The position numbers were made by a program, and so were the translations under genes. The notes below the pieces were generated by a model. That model searched no databases. It saw nothing but the letters and a program-made list of their open reading frames with translations, and had not been told where the DNA came from. This document shows positions 25,501 to 36,399 of a stretch of 64,000 nucleotides of DNA, in pieces (the first letter of the stretch is position 1; every line of letters begins with the position of its first letter). Source of the DNA: Omphiscola glabra (Eukaryota > Mollusca > Gastropoda > Lymnaeidae); the NCBI GenBank assembly GCA_964017045.1, contig OZ024808.1, forward strand, positions 17,291,284 through 17,355,283, read 5' to 3'.

Positions 25501-25526
25501 ATACCAAATATAAAAAGGTACTTCAT
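17871..25526 (-). CDS. Gene A: secreted PAN-like + C-type lectin protein, 4 exons
   Basis: Coding exons, in order of transcription, are 25526-25505, 25407-25248, 22714-22565 and 18258-17871. They total 720 bases, or 239 residues plus stop. Introns 1-3 start GT and end AG, with phases 1, 2 and 2. Residues 1 to about 17 form a hydrophobic signal peptide starting MKYLFIFVIVLAV. A PAN/apple-like region spans about residues 54-104, with CAVHC, then KCRCFMFNNETKLC, then a CDSC pair. The C-type lectin domain runs from about 111 to 234. It has the four canonical cysteines (C138, C211, C226, C234), WIGLDD at 169-174, WANSG at 182, QPD at 202-204 and FND at 221-223 where WND is usual. QPD is known to favour galactose-type ligands, so calcium-dependent galactose or GalNAc binding is inferred. 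The protein ends in a free cysteine (C239). Introns 2 and 3 are packed with minisatellites and retroelement remnants. Residues 1-234 are colinear with gene B without gaps. The start is the only ATG giving a signal peptide joined in phase. A role in immunity is a guess from family context. Confidence 0.85.
18315..19225. repeat. 48-bp minisatellite, about 19 copies (gene A intron 3)
   Basis: The unit begins tgtgtggcaagtggaagaag and continues gtgtgtgatctttgaaacag then ctgcagag. Because 48 is a multiple of three, both strands carry long repetitive frames of 157 and 221 residues. These are by-products. The array starts about 60 bases from the lectin exon acceptor. Confidence 0.95.
19465..19519. 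repeat. (CA)n(TA)n microsatellite
   Basis: A run of ac dinucleotides is followed by at dinucleotides, within intron 3 of gene A. Confidence 0.95.
19650..19852. repeat. 28/32-bp tandem repeat, about 7 copies
   Basis: The core is tgttaaaattgcattggata followed by tatcattc or tatacttctaac. Two length variants alternate. Confidence 0.85.
19915..20425. repeat. 23-bp minisatellite, about 22 copies
   Basis: The unit begins gtggtagactggggcattgt and ends tca, with 24-base variants carrying an extra G. It lies in gene A intron 3. Confidence 0.92.
20603..20755. mobile_element. hAT-like miniature element (about 153 bp)
   Basis: It starts cagtggcgtagcgagc and ends ctaactacgccactg, which are inverted terminal repeats of the CAGTGGCGTAG type. 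C-rich flanks prevent recognition of an 8-bp target duplication. Confidence 0.65.
20780..21700. other. Intronic DNA of gene A
   Basis: It contains a (GA)n run at 21099-21123. The plus frame at 21178-21426 is unrecognised. Confidence 0.4.
21709..21814. repeat. 53-bp perfect tandem duplication
   Basis: Two copies begin aggaagactttgattgtgtg and end gagaccacac. The absence of differences suggests it is recent. Confidence 0.85.
22003..22307. repeat. 48-bp minisatellite, about 6 copies
   Basis: The unit begins cctactcattgaaaccaaag and continues tttccagaatatacatgaat then gcccttgt. Four central copies look identical. It lies about 260 bases downstream of gene A exon 3 in the intron. The 217-residue minus frame is a by-product. 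Confidence 0.92.
22865..23100. repeat. (CCAT)n-rich simple repeat
   Basis: An imperfect array of catc/ccat units lies in gene A intron 2. It gives Ser/Ile/His/Pro-rich frames that are not genes. Confidence 0.9.
23275..23660 (-). mobile_element. LINE C-terminal remnant with triplicated tail
   Basis: The minus strand shows, across frameshifts, RGKRFKGRPRLKRIDDVEK and then SEWKEVVRRAEGLNWV, a LINE polyprotein C-terminus. The last 73 bases (starting ccctgtggcgctacacccaa on the plus strand) are present three times in tandem, beginning at 23284, 23357 and 23430. Confidence 0.7.
23937..24053. mobile_element. Miniature inverted-repeat element with CGCGAAAAT ends
   Basis: The left end attttcgcgtatataagacg and the right end, complement attttcgcgcctataagaca, form inverted repeats about 115 bases apart. 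A related right end lies at 25165-25231. I do not assign a superfamily. Confidence 0.55.
24164..24461. repeat. 38-bp tandem repeat, about 8 copies
   Basis: The unit begins gtaagtgttcagtaatgacc and continues acttgtaacattccaatg. It sits in gene A intron 2. Confidence 0.92.
24774..25158 (+). mobile_element. tRNA-derived SINE
   Basis: The head resembles a tRNA: box A tggccgagtgg (24780-24790) and a box B-like gagtgcaatcc (24825-24835). It is followed by a longer non-tRNA body with segments such as tggtgccaagctgtatcatc and gagaggcgatgtgctgtttg, which look like a conserved SINE core. Body and spacing do not fit a functional tRNA. It lies in gene A intron 2, opposite in strand to the gene. Confidence 0.65.
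25165..25231. mobile_element. Right end of the CGCGAAAAT-type element
   Basis: Three copies of a gtgcgtcttata-like string lead to gcgcgaaaat, as at 24004-24053. The end is about 16 bases from the splice donor of gene A exon 2 (donor at 25247). Confidence 0.5.
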
Positions 25527-25867
25527 GACTTTGGTTCGAGGACACACAATGCTTAAGAGACGAATAGGAATAAACCGCCGCAATAGAGCTCTGAGCTAGA
25601 GATGTCTGCATTGTTCGGTTACAATGGAATCATAAAACAAAGAGAGTTTGTTTCTAAGCACAATTGAAATCAATAATGTTTTGCAAGTGGTGTACTTTCT
25701 ATGGCGAGCAGTCTAACTTGTTTTGTAAATGTTTTGTACAAAATTATTTCTTTTATTCCGTCTTTAGGTGGGGCTATTTTTGTTTAGCACTTTTACTGTT
25801 TGAGAAAAACAAAACCTTATTAAGTTACACCAGGGTTCGGCAAAATGTTGTTTTTTCTTTTGAAGAA

Positions 25868-26043
25868 GGCGGGTTACAAGTTCTGGCTCCGGGGGCCGGT
25901 TACAAGTTCTGGCTCCGGGGGCCGGTTACAAGTTCTGGCTCCGGGGGCCGGTTACAAGTTCTGGCTCCGGGGGCCGGTTACAAGTTCTGCCTCCGGGGGC
26001 CGGTTACAAGTTCTGGTTTGGCTCCGGGGGCCGGTTAGAAGTT
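25868..26043. repeat. 26-bp tandem repeat, about 6.5 copies
   Basis: The unit begins ggttacaagttctggctccg and ends ggggcc. It is GC-rich compared with its surroundings. Confidence 0.9.
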
Positions 26044-26574
26044 CTGCACGGGCTCTAGGCCCTGGAACGATTGTGGCGAATTGAAGGTGAACATCTAAAT
26101 TTTTTTGACAATAGTTCTTTTGAATATTTATTTAATTAAAAACTCATAGTAAAAAAATTTAAGTCCAACATTTTCCTTGTTGAAATTCAAATGTAGTAAG
26201 AAATGTGTGCATTTACAATGTTATCAGATTTCATTGAGTTAAATGAGACTCCACATTCAGAAGGCACTCCTTTTACAGCTGTTGTGGGAATCATCATGTT
26301 GCCTCTTGTGTGAATGTTTCACCATGGAAATCGGGCGATGCAGCTCCTCATCATCACTTATTGATTGGTTTAAAATTCCATTTAAAAAAAATTAAGTTGA
26401 AATAAATTTACAATTTGTGTATACAAACTTATTTTTAAAAAAAGAACATTTAATAATTACAAAATAATCTGAATCTATTTCAGGTAGAAAAGTTCATAAA
26501 TATTGCTATCCCACTAAGTAAATATATGGCATCCATCAGTCTTCGCGAGACGATGGAGTAGCTATATTGTAGTC

Positions 26575-26875
26575 TTACACCTCGACGAGTGACTCGTCTA
26601 GGCCAATTCCGGCGTGACAATCTCGACTGCATTTCTCGCAAGAGAATATTGATTCCTGGTTAATTTTGGTCTTCCGTGCTGTTCTTTTTGTTGCAAGGGC
26701 TTCGCTTCGCATATCTTCTGCCTTTTTGACTCCTTCGTACACTGCGTTCGCCAACTGGAACGTTGTTCGGCAATGATCTCCCATTTGTTGACTTCAATGT
26801 TGGCTTCCCTCATGCTCTTTTTGCAAAAGTCCATAAATCTCAGTATATATTTAAAAATCGACATCTATTTAACTA
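26575..26875 (-). mobile_element. LINE C-terminal remnant with zinc-finger-like tail
   Basis: The minus strand gives CKKSMREANIEVNKWEIIAE and QRSSWRTQC, then after a frameshift SCEKCSRDCHAGIGL. The order W...A..R..WR followed by C..C...C.A.IGL.SH is typical of the far C-terminus of a LINE polyprotein. It differs in sequence from the copy at 51184. Confidence 0.65.
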
Positions 26876-27289
26876 TCTAATCTCCAGGCGGGCCGGATAA
26901 ACCGAGGCCGCGGGCCGTACTTTGCAGACTCCTGCACTACACGACCCAAACATTGCAAGTATTTACAACGCCAAGTCTTGGCCGAAGTTTTAATCAATAT
27001 CTCTTATTTTGTTTTTAGCTCTGCACATTCAACGTCTGTAGAACATCAACGTATCTGCTTTGCCACCATGGTGTAAAATGAATTGCATAATTACCTCCGC
27101 AGAGCAGCAACGGTGCAGACGACAATATCGACATTGAAAAGAGAATGTGGTTCAAACCGAACATTCCCTCTGTGAAGGAAGTGCGCGCCAATGGATTTAA
27201 ATAAAAGCGAACACTTGTTATATCGCCTGCCGACGTTTTGAGTTACAGATTGCAATTAATATAATTTTGTACTTGTTCCATATTGCACC

Positions 27290-28020
27290 ATAATGTTGTT
27301 TTGTTTCATAAGACTTGATGCATTTTTATTGTTCTGTAAGGCTGGATGCAGTTTTTTTTATTTCCTTTTCACTATTGCCGATATTCTTGTATTGCTCTAT
27401 TTTTCTGGAATAAATGCATTACTATATTGCATGATAATGCTGTCTTGTTCTATACGTGCTGGAAACTATTGTATTTTTCTATATTGCTAGATACAATTTT
27501 ATAGTTTTACATTGCACGATATTGCTGTATTATTCTATATTTTTATATACAATATATTGTTCTATATTGCTGTATTGCTCCATATTACTGCACACAACGT
27601 ATTGCTCTGGAGTCCTTCAAGACAAATTTATAAACTCATCTATTTCGCAAACACCTTCTGGGGTGACGTTGTCTACCATCTTTTTCAGCTAGTTATTATC
27701 TCCCACCTTTGTTTTTGTACCACGCTTCGAGCCTTTGGGGATGAAGCGTGATTTTTCAAATGAACTTTATTATTATTATTATTATTATTGCTGGATACCA
27801 TGTATTGTGTTATATTGCTGGATGCAATGTATTGTGCTATAGTGATGGATGCTGTTGTATTGCTCTATACTGCTGGATACGATGTATTGTGCTATATTGC
27901 TGGACACTGTTGTTTTGCTCTATAATGGTGTATACAATATATTGTGCTACATTGCTGGATACAATGTATCTTGCTACATTGCTGGATACTATGTATTATG
28001 TTATATTGCATGGCACTGTC
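27290..28020. repeat. Degenerate 27-bp minisatellite in two blocks
   Basis: The units resemble tatattgctggatacaatgt followed by attgtgc, heavily diverged. The array is interrupted at about 27605-27785, where a (TTA)n run lies. The Cys/Ile/Leu/Tyr-rich frames here are by-products. Confidence 0.8.
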
Positions 28021-28207
28021 ATATTCGCTCGATGCCACTAAAAAAATCACAAACAAGTCACCAGTAATTGGAAACTTTCTTTTGAGAAAATTTTATGTTA
28101 ACTTGATGAAAATTCTAACTCAGTTATGATCCCAGACCATTTCAATGAAATAACACCGGAGTGCGTTCCCAGTGTTTATACAACCTTAATATCGGAATAG
28201 AAGTATA

Positions 28208-28263
28208 ACTAGCATGGGGCTGGTGGGCTGAACAAACTAGCATGGGGCTGGTGGACTGAACAA
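28208..28263. repeat. 28-bp tandem duplication
   Basis: The unit begins aactagcatggggctggtgg and occurs twice with one substitution. Just to its left, 28155-28190 resembles the TATA region of gene B (tttatacaa..ttaatat). Confidence 0.7.
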
Positions 28264-30040
28264 TATCTATAGGAACATGTGAGTTATGTGTGTCAACAGA
28301 CTTATGTTCTTTCTTATCTACACTGGGTTTAGCGACGTACTTAGAAAGAAGATTTTTAAAAATATGATTCAACGTCCTAAACGTGTCCACCCTATCTCAT
28401 TTAATTTACTGGTTGGGCAGCCTATGCTGAACCGTCTCCATTCAAATGTATCCTCAAAATTATACTGTAAAAAATTAATTCATTATATTTTAATATAAAA
28501 AAACAATATCTATATTTTAAGTGAGAAAAACTCTTTGAATTTCTTGGTTATCATTTTATAGTAAAAATTCGATATCCATCGGATATCTTCTTTATTTATT
28601 TCTAATCTTTTACGTTTCCTGTTAATCTTATGAGAAAATTCTTTCGGGTTCATGGGTCACTTCCGTAATTTAATATGTCTACCGTTTCCTGTCGACTACA
28701 TCACGTTAAAACACGTTACGAATGTTTGTCTCCGTGCTTATTTTCTGTTGCAGGCTTTGTGCCTACTAATCTTTCACTTTTTGAGTTGTACTTTTCAGGT
28801 TTTCTTCTACCCTTGTATATATCGTATTGATTCAACCTAAATGCAGTCCTTGCACAAAGCAGACTTGTGTACAGAAGTCTGGCACGAAAATACCTACAAA
28901 ATAGTCTTGCCACAATGTTAGTCCTGTGCAAGACATAATCTTACAAAGAAGTTTTACAAAATATTCTTGCACAGAGTAGTATTGCTGTGTGAAGTGTTAG
29001 AAATTAGTCTTAAAAAGTAAGAGTACACAGATACCTTACACAGATTAGCCTGTACATAGCACAACCAATCAAACATAGTTGAACACTCCCAGTAACACAA
29101 TGGCTATAAAGAGAGTATTTACTTTCGCCCAGGAGTTAAACGGGGGTTTGAATTTGAAAAGGTCATCATGTCCTGATGGTTATGATTCATAAACAATCAT
29201 ACATTTATTTTTAAAAAAGATAAGCTGATTATCTAGACAGCAACGTAGCTACTTCCACGCATCAAGATAACCCAAGAGAACTGCATGTGTTGATGATAAT
29301 GCAGGGCACGAGTGGCAGGAGTTGTCGGAATTTTCATTGCGTCAAGCTTGGAATTGACGCGATTTAGACCTCACAGCTACCCAGCCACCCAATAATGATT
29401 ATAATAATGTGACTTGTAATGGTAATAACTATAAGGATAAGGATCGTGGTGATGATAATGATAACAGTAATAAAAATACTAAGTCTCATTAAAAATTTAT
29501 AGTAGCCACCACAATTTTATAATTTTCTTTTAAGTGATTGAGTAACTGCCGGCAATTCGCTATTTTTGTTAGTTGGCCAACTTGCAATCACTGCCCGCCA
29601 TTTTTTCGGGAATAAATAACTCTGGAAATAATTTTCAGTAGTAATAATAAAACGCATCTTTTATGAAACGAATTATACCTTACAATTTAATATGAAATAA
29701 ATACATTTTTAAAGATGTTCTTCTTTCATTTCTTCTCTTATATAAAACATTTCCATACATTTTGCACGCCAACCAATCAATGACAGCCATCTTTTCTCGG
29801 ATTTAAATATATGTAAAACATGCTTAAAATAGGCTTATCATCATCATTCATACCCAGTGGCCGTTTTGGTATGTGCACTTTGGCCTTCGGCCACGATAAG
29901 GAGTATTCTTTGCTTGGATATGAGGTGCTGCTTGGTCTGGTGTTTTTGGTAGGTACTTTTGGCGTATAGGTTTAATATAACATCCATCTGATGGGTATAG
30001 ATTTTAGGCTTATTCCGTAATGCGCCATAAGTTGTTCTAG
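28264..30040. other. No recognised gene between A and B
   Basis: A loose repeat of agtcttgcacaa-like strings occurs at 28840-29040. The remaining DNA is AT-rich. Confidence 0.4.
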
Positions 30041-30042
30041 TT

Positions 30043-30246
30043 CAGTGTTTGGCAACCCATGGCCCCGGAGCCGAACGTGTCTTGTTTTAATGTATAAATA
30101 GGTTTGATTGTTTTCTGTTTCTTCTTCTTCTAATCTCAAATGACGGAAGGCTCACTAATTTACTCTCTCAGCAGTAATAAAAGAACATAAAATAAAACAA
30201 AAACAACCATTTCTAGACGTAGGCAAAAAACGTTTACCGATCCCTC
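30043..30246. mobile_element. hAT-like miniature element with near-perfect target duplication
   Basis: The left end cagtgtttggcaacc and right end (complement gagggatcggtaaac) are diverged inverted repeats of a CAGGGGTCGGCAAC-type terminus. The flanks are ttctagtt and ttgtagtt, seven of eight bases identical. It lies about 160 bases past the stop of gene B. Confidence 0.6.
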
Positions 30247-30392
30247 TTGTAGTTCGCTCAACAAGGGAAGGAATCACTAACACAGTTGATAAGTTCAGTG
30301 GATGATAGCTTTAATGAAAAAAATTAACAAATAAAAATAATAATAATAAAAAAAATATAAAAAAAACTGCGTGTACACTTCACAGTCTCGTA

Positions 30393-30398
30393 TTTATT
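30393..30398 (-). terminator. Poly(A) signal AATAAA of gene B
   Basis: Minus-strand AATAAA begins 8 bases beyond the stop codon of gene B. It is a good match in position, but the motif is frequent by chance in DNA this AT-rich. Confidence 0.4.
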
Positions 30399-30405
30399 AA
30401 GATGT

Positions 30406-33400
30406 TCAATTAAAATTCAATGTGAAGTTTTGATCCACTGTCTTCTCACAGACGAACCGAGCAGTGGCGCTGCAGTCTGCGTCATTAAATCTAAACACAT
30501 CCGGCTTGTAATGAACGCAGTTCTCGTTATTATTGTTGTCTGGTTGGCCAGGTACAAAAATCGCTAATTTCATAGACAGGTCGATTTCTTTGCCACTGTT
30601 TGCCCAGATGAACTTTCCTTCCTCCACCATGTCGTCCAGACCTATCCAGGTATACAGTGTTCTGTTTATAATGGAGGTAAAAAAAAATACTTTATCCGCC
30701 GTGTCAGGGGCGAAGAGGTTGGAGTTCAATTTGTTGCAGAAGATCGTTGCATCGGTGTAGTTTAAAAAATTAGTCTCATAATAATAGCTGAATCTGACAC
30801 TTCCATCCACGTGGTAGCTAAATGTGATAGAGAAATAACAATGAAAGGGTTTGGAAAAAACGATGTACAAAGAAACAAAAAAGATCCACATTTTTTAATC
30901 TGAACTGAACTGAACTGATTGGGGAAGCCAAAGTAAGAAAAAGTGTTCATGGGAAGGATTTGTATTTTAAAAGAAAAAAAAAAGTAAGTATTTGAGTCAA
31001 GAAGCTGATTTAGTCATACGTGAAGTTGATTAAGTCATACGTAAAGTTGATTAAGTCATACGTGAAGTTGATTAAGTCATACTTTAAGTTGATTAAGTCA
31101 TACGTTAAGTTGATTACGTCATACGTGAAGCTGATTAAGTCATACGTGAAGCTGATTAAGTCATACGTGAAATTGATTAAGTCAAACGTGAAGCTGATTA
31201 AGTCAAACGTAAAGTTGATTAAGTCATGCGTGAAGTTGATTAAGTCAGCGTGAACATGATTAAGTTATTAAGTTGTTATTATTTTTTTTTTCCATATTCA
31301 TTCCATCGGATTCCAAAGAATTTATATGAAAATTAAATTAATAACAAGATTTGGTGCGTTGAATCCATAAAGCCATGAAGTATAAACCAAATCCACAAAT
31401 TTCAACAGCTGACGTCTTTTTCCGGTTTCGTTTTTTAAATGTTCCTTCCTCTCACTTCCTTCCCGTTCTTCTGAACTTTATTTTTGTCAGGGACTTGCGC
31501 CCACTCTTCTTCTTTTCTATCTTTGTTAGGTTGGACACTTGCATTTCTTATTATGTAAATTTGAATTATACTTATAATTATAATAAATGTTGTTGTTTTT
31601 TTGTTCTGATGAAGGCATTTGCCGAAACGTTTACTTGTATATTCTGTATCGCCATTATTAAAGCTGACCCGACCGTATATTGTTTTATAGGCACACATTG
31701 TTTGTGTCTCATTGATCTACTTAAAGCTCCACCGCAGTCCAACACTCTGAATTAACAATTTTGGGGGGAGGGTGTGAAATTCTTCTGTTCTGCCCAAGGC
31801 AGCGCAAGTCACGCCTCAGAATGGAGGCGTGGCTTTGATAAATAATCAGCCATACTTGTTAAACATATGACGTGAGGGGGGGGTGTTGGAGTAGGTTTTG
31901 TAATTCTAATGTGGATTATAATATTATTTAAATCCAAAGATTGGTTCAGAGATCTTACTTCGGATATTAGAATTCTGTGTTTTACGATTTTCCGTTAATA
32001 TAGTAGAGAAGCGAGGCGAATTTTGTTGAAACGTTTAACGAAGATACCAGTTTATAAAATTACTTTAACGCTAAATACATTTTAAACAGTAAATAGAATT
32101 TTGTGTTGTAAATTTAAGGACATTTTTTTAGATATAAAAAATTGTAGCGAAAAGGATTAGGGTAGGCCTATATTATAGTGCAGATAATTATTTCTTAAAA
32201 CTAAATGATGTTAGAAACGTAGGCATGAATGCATACATAATATTTTTAGGAATAATAATGGTCTGATTAAATATTTTCTATTTATACAGATCAAAGGAAT
32301 GAAATATTTATGTTTTTCTTCAATTTAAAAAAAATATATTTTTTGTACATACTCTTTTTTGAGCATAAATAGCCCCATTAAGACATATACGTAAAATTTT
32401 GATTGTTCGAGTTTGAGACTTACCAACAGCGGTTAGAAAGTATCGCGAAATTCCAATAATTAATTGCCGGTAACATCGGGTCATATCTTCTAGTATAAAC
32501 ATATTTAGTCACAACAGTTTTGACATCGGTAAAGTCAACGAGGCGAGTTCAAACTTTGAAAGCTGAATACAATAGGCGAGATTATATTGTCTGCCAAATT
32601 TGACCTGTCTCAGAAATGGGGGAGTTACCTTAAAATAGCCTCAACAGTCATGAAACAGACAGTGGTCATGAAACAGGCAACGGTAATGAAACAAGGAAAA
32701 AACATAGTTGAAACTGATAGATAAAAAATGGTCATAAAAAAATTCAGTCAAAGTTAATGAAAAAGCTAGTCAACGAACATGAAACAGGCAGACAACGGTA
32801 ATAAAACAGACAAATAATGGTCTTGAAACAGAAAGACATTACTTATAAAACAACATTCAAGAGACAGATAACGGTCATGAGACAGGCAGACTGGTCAAAA
32901 GAACGACAGCGTCCATAAAACAGGCAGACAACCGTCATGAGACGAACACGGTCATGAAACAGAGACTAAGATCCTATTAGAGACATCGATCATCAAAAAG
33001 ACTGTCAACGTCCAGGGACGTGAAGGACAGAACCCGGAATGTCCGGAATAACAACAATGGTAAACAAATGGTACAATCGTTTAAAATGATCGTTTATGCC
33101 GAAAGCTGCACCCCCCCTTTTTAATTTAAATCTAGCTAAACATATCACTAACGTGAATTTTGGATGTGGCTGACAGCTGTCACATAAATACAGATCCCCT
33201 TCATTGACAGTTGGTTGCGGATAGAGCTGATTCAAGTCATGACCTGGTGTGCACAGCTTTGTCATCTTGTTGTACATGAAACTTCGGCACTTTGTTGAAA
33301 ACCTGAAAGTCAGTGATAGTTCTTCGCATGAACACAAACCTGAATTAAAACACAAATTAAAAAAAAATCTTACTAGCTCTACACACCAATACAAATTACA

Positions 33401-34314
33401 AGCCCCCCCCCCCCCTCCAAAAAAAAGGCCACACAGTCACCAATAGTTACCAATATTTTGTGTGTGTGTATGGAAGTGGATTACAATGTCAGCGAATTTG
33501 TGTATGGTTAGAAAGGATTCGGGTTGGTGAATGGATGTACACCATTCTTTAATTTGAACCATTATGTCATTTATTATGTTTACTTGAATTCACGTCTCTT
33601 AAGTCTGACCTCCTCTCTACACAATGGTTTCGATTTCGTTCGTTCTTAAACGTAACAAAACAAAAGAAAAAAAAAACAACAGCTTAAACTTCTGTTGCCA
33701 AGTTTAAACCATGTACCGTATCTGACAGTTGGCTGCACAGTGTGACCTTGACCTGTCCACCCAACCTGGCGACAGTCGTGCGGGTCCAGTGCTGTTGTCG
33801 TTTACTTTAACAAATTTGTTGAAACCTCCACGGGTGATCGCGCTACCTCTTAATGACGCCACTGACAACACGACTACTGAAATATAAATACAGTTGCTTT
33901 GAATTTTTAGTTGAAATTTTGAAATTTTTAATTTTCGCTTGTATTCATCTTGTATTCAGTTGGTGTGTAATTATAAAAAGCTCTTAGATCTGGGGGTTTT
34001 GACAATGGATACTATTTTATAGAGCAATAATTTTTTTAAATTCATCAATCTTTTCGCAATATTTCAACGAATTTCAAAATGTATATATATATTTAATTCT
34101 TTTTAAAAATAAATTTTAATATCAATTGATTTAAAAGACATTCACTATAAATATTGTTATGAAGATAAGACACACTGATCGTGATACTTCAAGTCGAACA
34201 TAACGTGACAAAATTCAACATCTTATCGATGGTAACATACGGTATTAAGATATGAGTGTGAATGCATAGAAAAATCATTTGCAGAGACTTACGTATCATC
34301 ATACAGTGCTTCAT
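30406..34314 (-). CDS. Gene B: secreted PAN-like + C-type lectin protein, 4 exons
   Basis: Coding exons are 34314-34293, 33876-33717, 33302-33153 and 30817-30406. They total 744 bases, or 247 residues plus stop. Donors include GTAAGT after exon 1 and GTTAGT after exon 3, and all acceptors end in AG. The signal peptide is MKHCMMILVVLSVASLRGSA. A linker carries the motif GPARLSPGWVDRS, shared with A and C, followed by HCAANC and KCRSFMYNKMTKLC of the PAN-like region. The lectin domain (about 111-234) has C138, C211, C226 and C234, WIGLDD, WANSG, QPDNN and FND, so the galactose-type calcium site looks intact except that W of WND is F. The tail after the last lectin cysteine is 13 residues and lacks the terminal cysteine of A and D. 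It also lacks one cysteine of the PAN region (Y88 where A has C), leaving an odd number there. A minus-strand AATAAA lies 8 bases past the stop. Confidence 0.87.
31000..31262. repeat. 21-bp tandem repeat, about 12 copies (gene B intron 3)
   Basis: The unit is close to gaagttgattaagtcatacg plus t. It gives the repetitive KLIKSYV frame, which is a by-product. Confidence 0.92.
31270..32630. other. Gene B intron 3, no further gene
   Basis: Open frames at 31375-31755 and 32320-32502 are unrecognised. A small hairpin (cacgcctc/gaggcgtg) lies at about 31813-31832. Confidence 0.4.
32640..32985. repeat. Degenerate ~22-bp repeat (gene B intron 3)
   Basis: Loose copies of acggtcatgaaacaggcaga recur. 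Similar strings occur at 41100-41190, next to gene C exon 3, so the repeat predates the B/C duplication. Confidence 0.7.
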
Positions 34315-34930
34315 GATAATTTTCTACTCTCATTAGTTATTTGCCGAATTTGCCTGGAAATTTACAACTCCGTAGTCACGATCATAAATGAACTTCCTTG
34401 GTAGTGCGTCCAACGCTAAAAGTCCTTTATGCTTCAGCTAGGAAGATTTCGGTCAACATGTCCTGATATGCGAGTGCCCTTCTTTCAAATCGATGTTGAC
34501 GCTTTTAGAGCGCCATTTAATGACTATTTTGATATGCCGCGAGTTAACGATTCCTCGTCGATATTCTTTTGTTCAATGGCAGTTTGAAAGTTATTTAAAA
34601 ACACTTTTTAGTTAGGAAAAAGTACATTTTATTCACACACAAAAATAAAATATCGTGTTCACTTTTCTATGCAAATAAAATGAACATGAATATTTGATCC
34701 AAGTATTTATACAACTTTAATATGAGAATTGAGCTATATTTTTATGTAAGAAATTGTTGAATAGTAAATAAAAGAATTTGTTTGTGTGTTTGTTGGGGGG
34801 GGGGGGAGGGCGGGGATCAGAAAACTTAAATTTTGACAACGCCAGGACATAAATCAGATACATCTATACGAAGTTCAGTTCATTTGCACTTTGAACTGAA
34901 CAAAAGAACCGAGGCGTCAATGTCACCTTC
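34315..34930 (-). promoter_or_regulatory. Upstream region of gene B, shared with gene C
   Basis: Blocks at 34440-34730 and 34875-34920 resemble 43290-43570 and 43935-43985. This includes tgttgacgcttttag versus ggtgtttacgcttttag, and cactttgaactgaacaaa versus cactttgaactaaacaaa. It contains a TATA-like box at 34704 and a G tract at 34795. Confidence 0.5.
34704..34711 (-). promoter_or_regulatory. TATA-like box upstream of gene B
   Basis: TATAAATA on the minus strand lies 390 bases upstream of the gene B start codon. The surrounding DNA (about 34440-34730) is similar to DNA upstream of gene C, where a TATATAAA box sits at a comparable distance. Conservation between paralogues supports a promoter. 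The transcription start itself is not visible. Confidence 0.4.
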
Positions 34931-34939
34931 GATAGAGGT

Positions 34940-35765
34940 AAAATATTTGAAGCTCCGGACACTTGTCATACATGAAATGATCTCATTCAGAACCTGAGCT
35001 CTTCAACACAGTCCTTTACTGAGAGTTCACAGCGTGGATGGACACAGAAAGAAGTCATACGGAGTGCGCTCTTTTGAAGCTGTTGCGCCTAAATAATGGA
35101 ACATTCTGCCCCAATCTTTGAAGGAAATTGAAGATGATAAAAAAAAAGTCATTTAAGAAAATTAGAAATAGTTTTTTTCTTTAAATAGATTTTAGGACAT
35201 CAGAGTGATGTGCGCATGTTAAAATAGCATGGACATGGACACAAGCGCTATAAAAGTACTCAATCATCATCATAATCTCGAACATACCTATTGTCCTTCC
35301 AACTGTCATAGAAAGAAATCTGTAAGTGTGTGTCAGCTGCCCATCATGTTCTAGACGTGGAGGATTACAATTCGGGAATAATCTTTTTAAAAAAACCAAG
35401 AAATTGTTTCACGCCATGATTGTATTCTTGTAGCTAAAAGTAACATTCAGTAAAGGACTATCCATATACGGAAAAAAAATCGAATTTGACCAATTTCTTC
35501 CAAATCCCGACCCCTCTGCACCCACACATTTTTACTCCCCTACCATTTTTTGAGTATGTACAAATGAGCTTACCACCCCACAACCATTATTTTCGAAAAA
35601 TTAAATGAAAAAAATCACTTTATTCTTACTGTAGTTATTTGGATGAAATGTATCATAAGTGATGAGATGTGGGTAATTATGATGGATTTGTAAAAAAAAT
35701 AATTTTTTAATGGATGATTTCCCGTGATTGTGAATGGTGGAAGAAATGCATTTCTGGTCATGTGA
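34940..35765. other. No recognised gene
   Basis: The only frame, 35181-35399 on the minus strand, is unrecognised. Confidence 0.4.
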
Positions 35766-35770
35766 AATGA

Positions 35771-36271
35771 CTAGATTCGTTGATCAAACATTAGTTTTTT
35801 TTCCTGATGCATAATAACCGCATTTCCGGGTGTGTTATTTTCGGCAACTCGGGGTGTGTTATATTCTATTTTTCCGGGCATCAGGGTCAGCAATGGTGCC
35901 GCCCCTTTTCCGGTGTACTTTGTGACGTTCTGTTTCGTTGTTATGGAGTTATTGTTTTTTAGTAGGATGATATTATTTAAATATACTTCGCCATTATTGT
36001 TATGGCCCGTCAAAAACAGTTGAGACCCTTTAGACAGGACGGGTTGTGTGACGGAGGAAAGAGTTTGAGATGAGGTGGAGAGGCAAAGTTTGGGGGTGTT
36101 AAGGTTTATCGGGGAGATGCAAGGCGCTGGTAAAGAAAGAATTATGTGAAAACGTTTACTGAGGTCAGGAATTGACGTGAAAAGATGGACATTGTGTTGC
36201 AAAACTATGGCCTCTTGTTGTCTTTCGTGAAAAGAAACAAACACAAAGCTGGCAAGACGAGTGAGTAGCAC
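35771..36271 (-). CDS. Unrecognised 166-residue open frame
   Basis: An uninterrupted minus-strand frame starts MLLTRLASFVFVSFHERQQ and ends LMFDQRI. It is long for this AT-rich region and not made of tandem repeats. The start could act as a weak signal peptide. I see no domain, no conserved cysteine pattern and no match to other frames in the window. It may be a real small gene, an exon, a piece of a mobile element or chance. Confidence 0.25.
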   Translation of the reverse strand: MLLTRLASFVFVSFHERQQEAIVLQHNVHLFTSIPDLSKRFHIILSLPAPCISPINLNTPKLCLSTSSQTLSSVTQPVLSKGSQLFLTGHNNNGEVYLNNIILLKNNNSITTKQNVTKYTGKGAAPLLTLMPGKIEYNTPRVAENNTPGNAVIMHQEKKLMFDQRI

Positions 36272-36399
36272 GCGTAGGAAACTTAAAGGTAAGATATGTG
36301 GGGGCTAACACTAACGCATAGCTATGAGCGTGAACGGGATGTCAGCTAACATAACTTAAGTTGTACTTTTTAGAAAAAGATTAGCAACGTGTGCCTGTC

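Larger units (their letters stand above)
25831..26934. mobile_element. Possible hAT-like composite element
   Basis: The left end cagggttcggcaaaatg and right end (complement caggagtctgcaaagtacgg) resemble the CAGGGGTCGGCAAA hAT terminus. Flanks agttacac and cactacac share only five of eight bases. Inside lie a 26-bp array and a LINE fragment. Confidence 0.4.

Noticed and set aside
25831..26934. Firm call of a complete hAT element
   Set aside because: The ends look right but the flanking 8-mers agree at only five of eight bases, so it is listed with low confidence only.
27293..28067. Cys/Ile/Tyr-rich small proteins
   Set aside because: They translate the degenerate 27-bp minisatellite in several frames.
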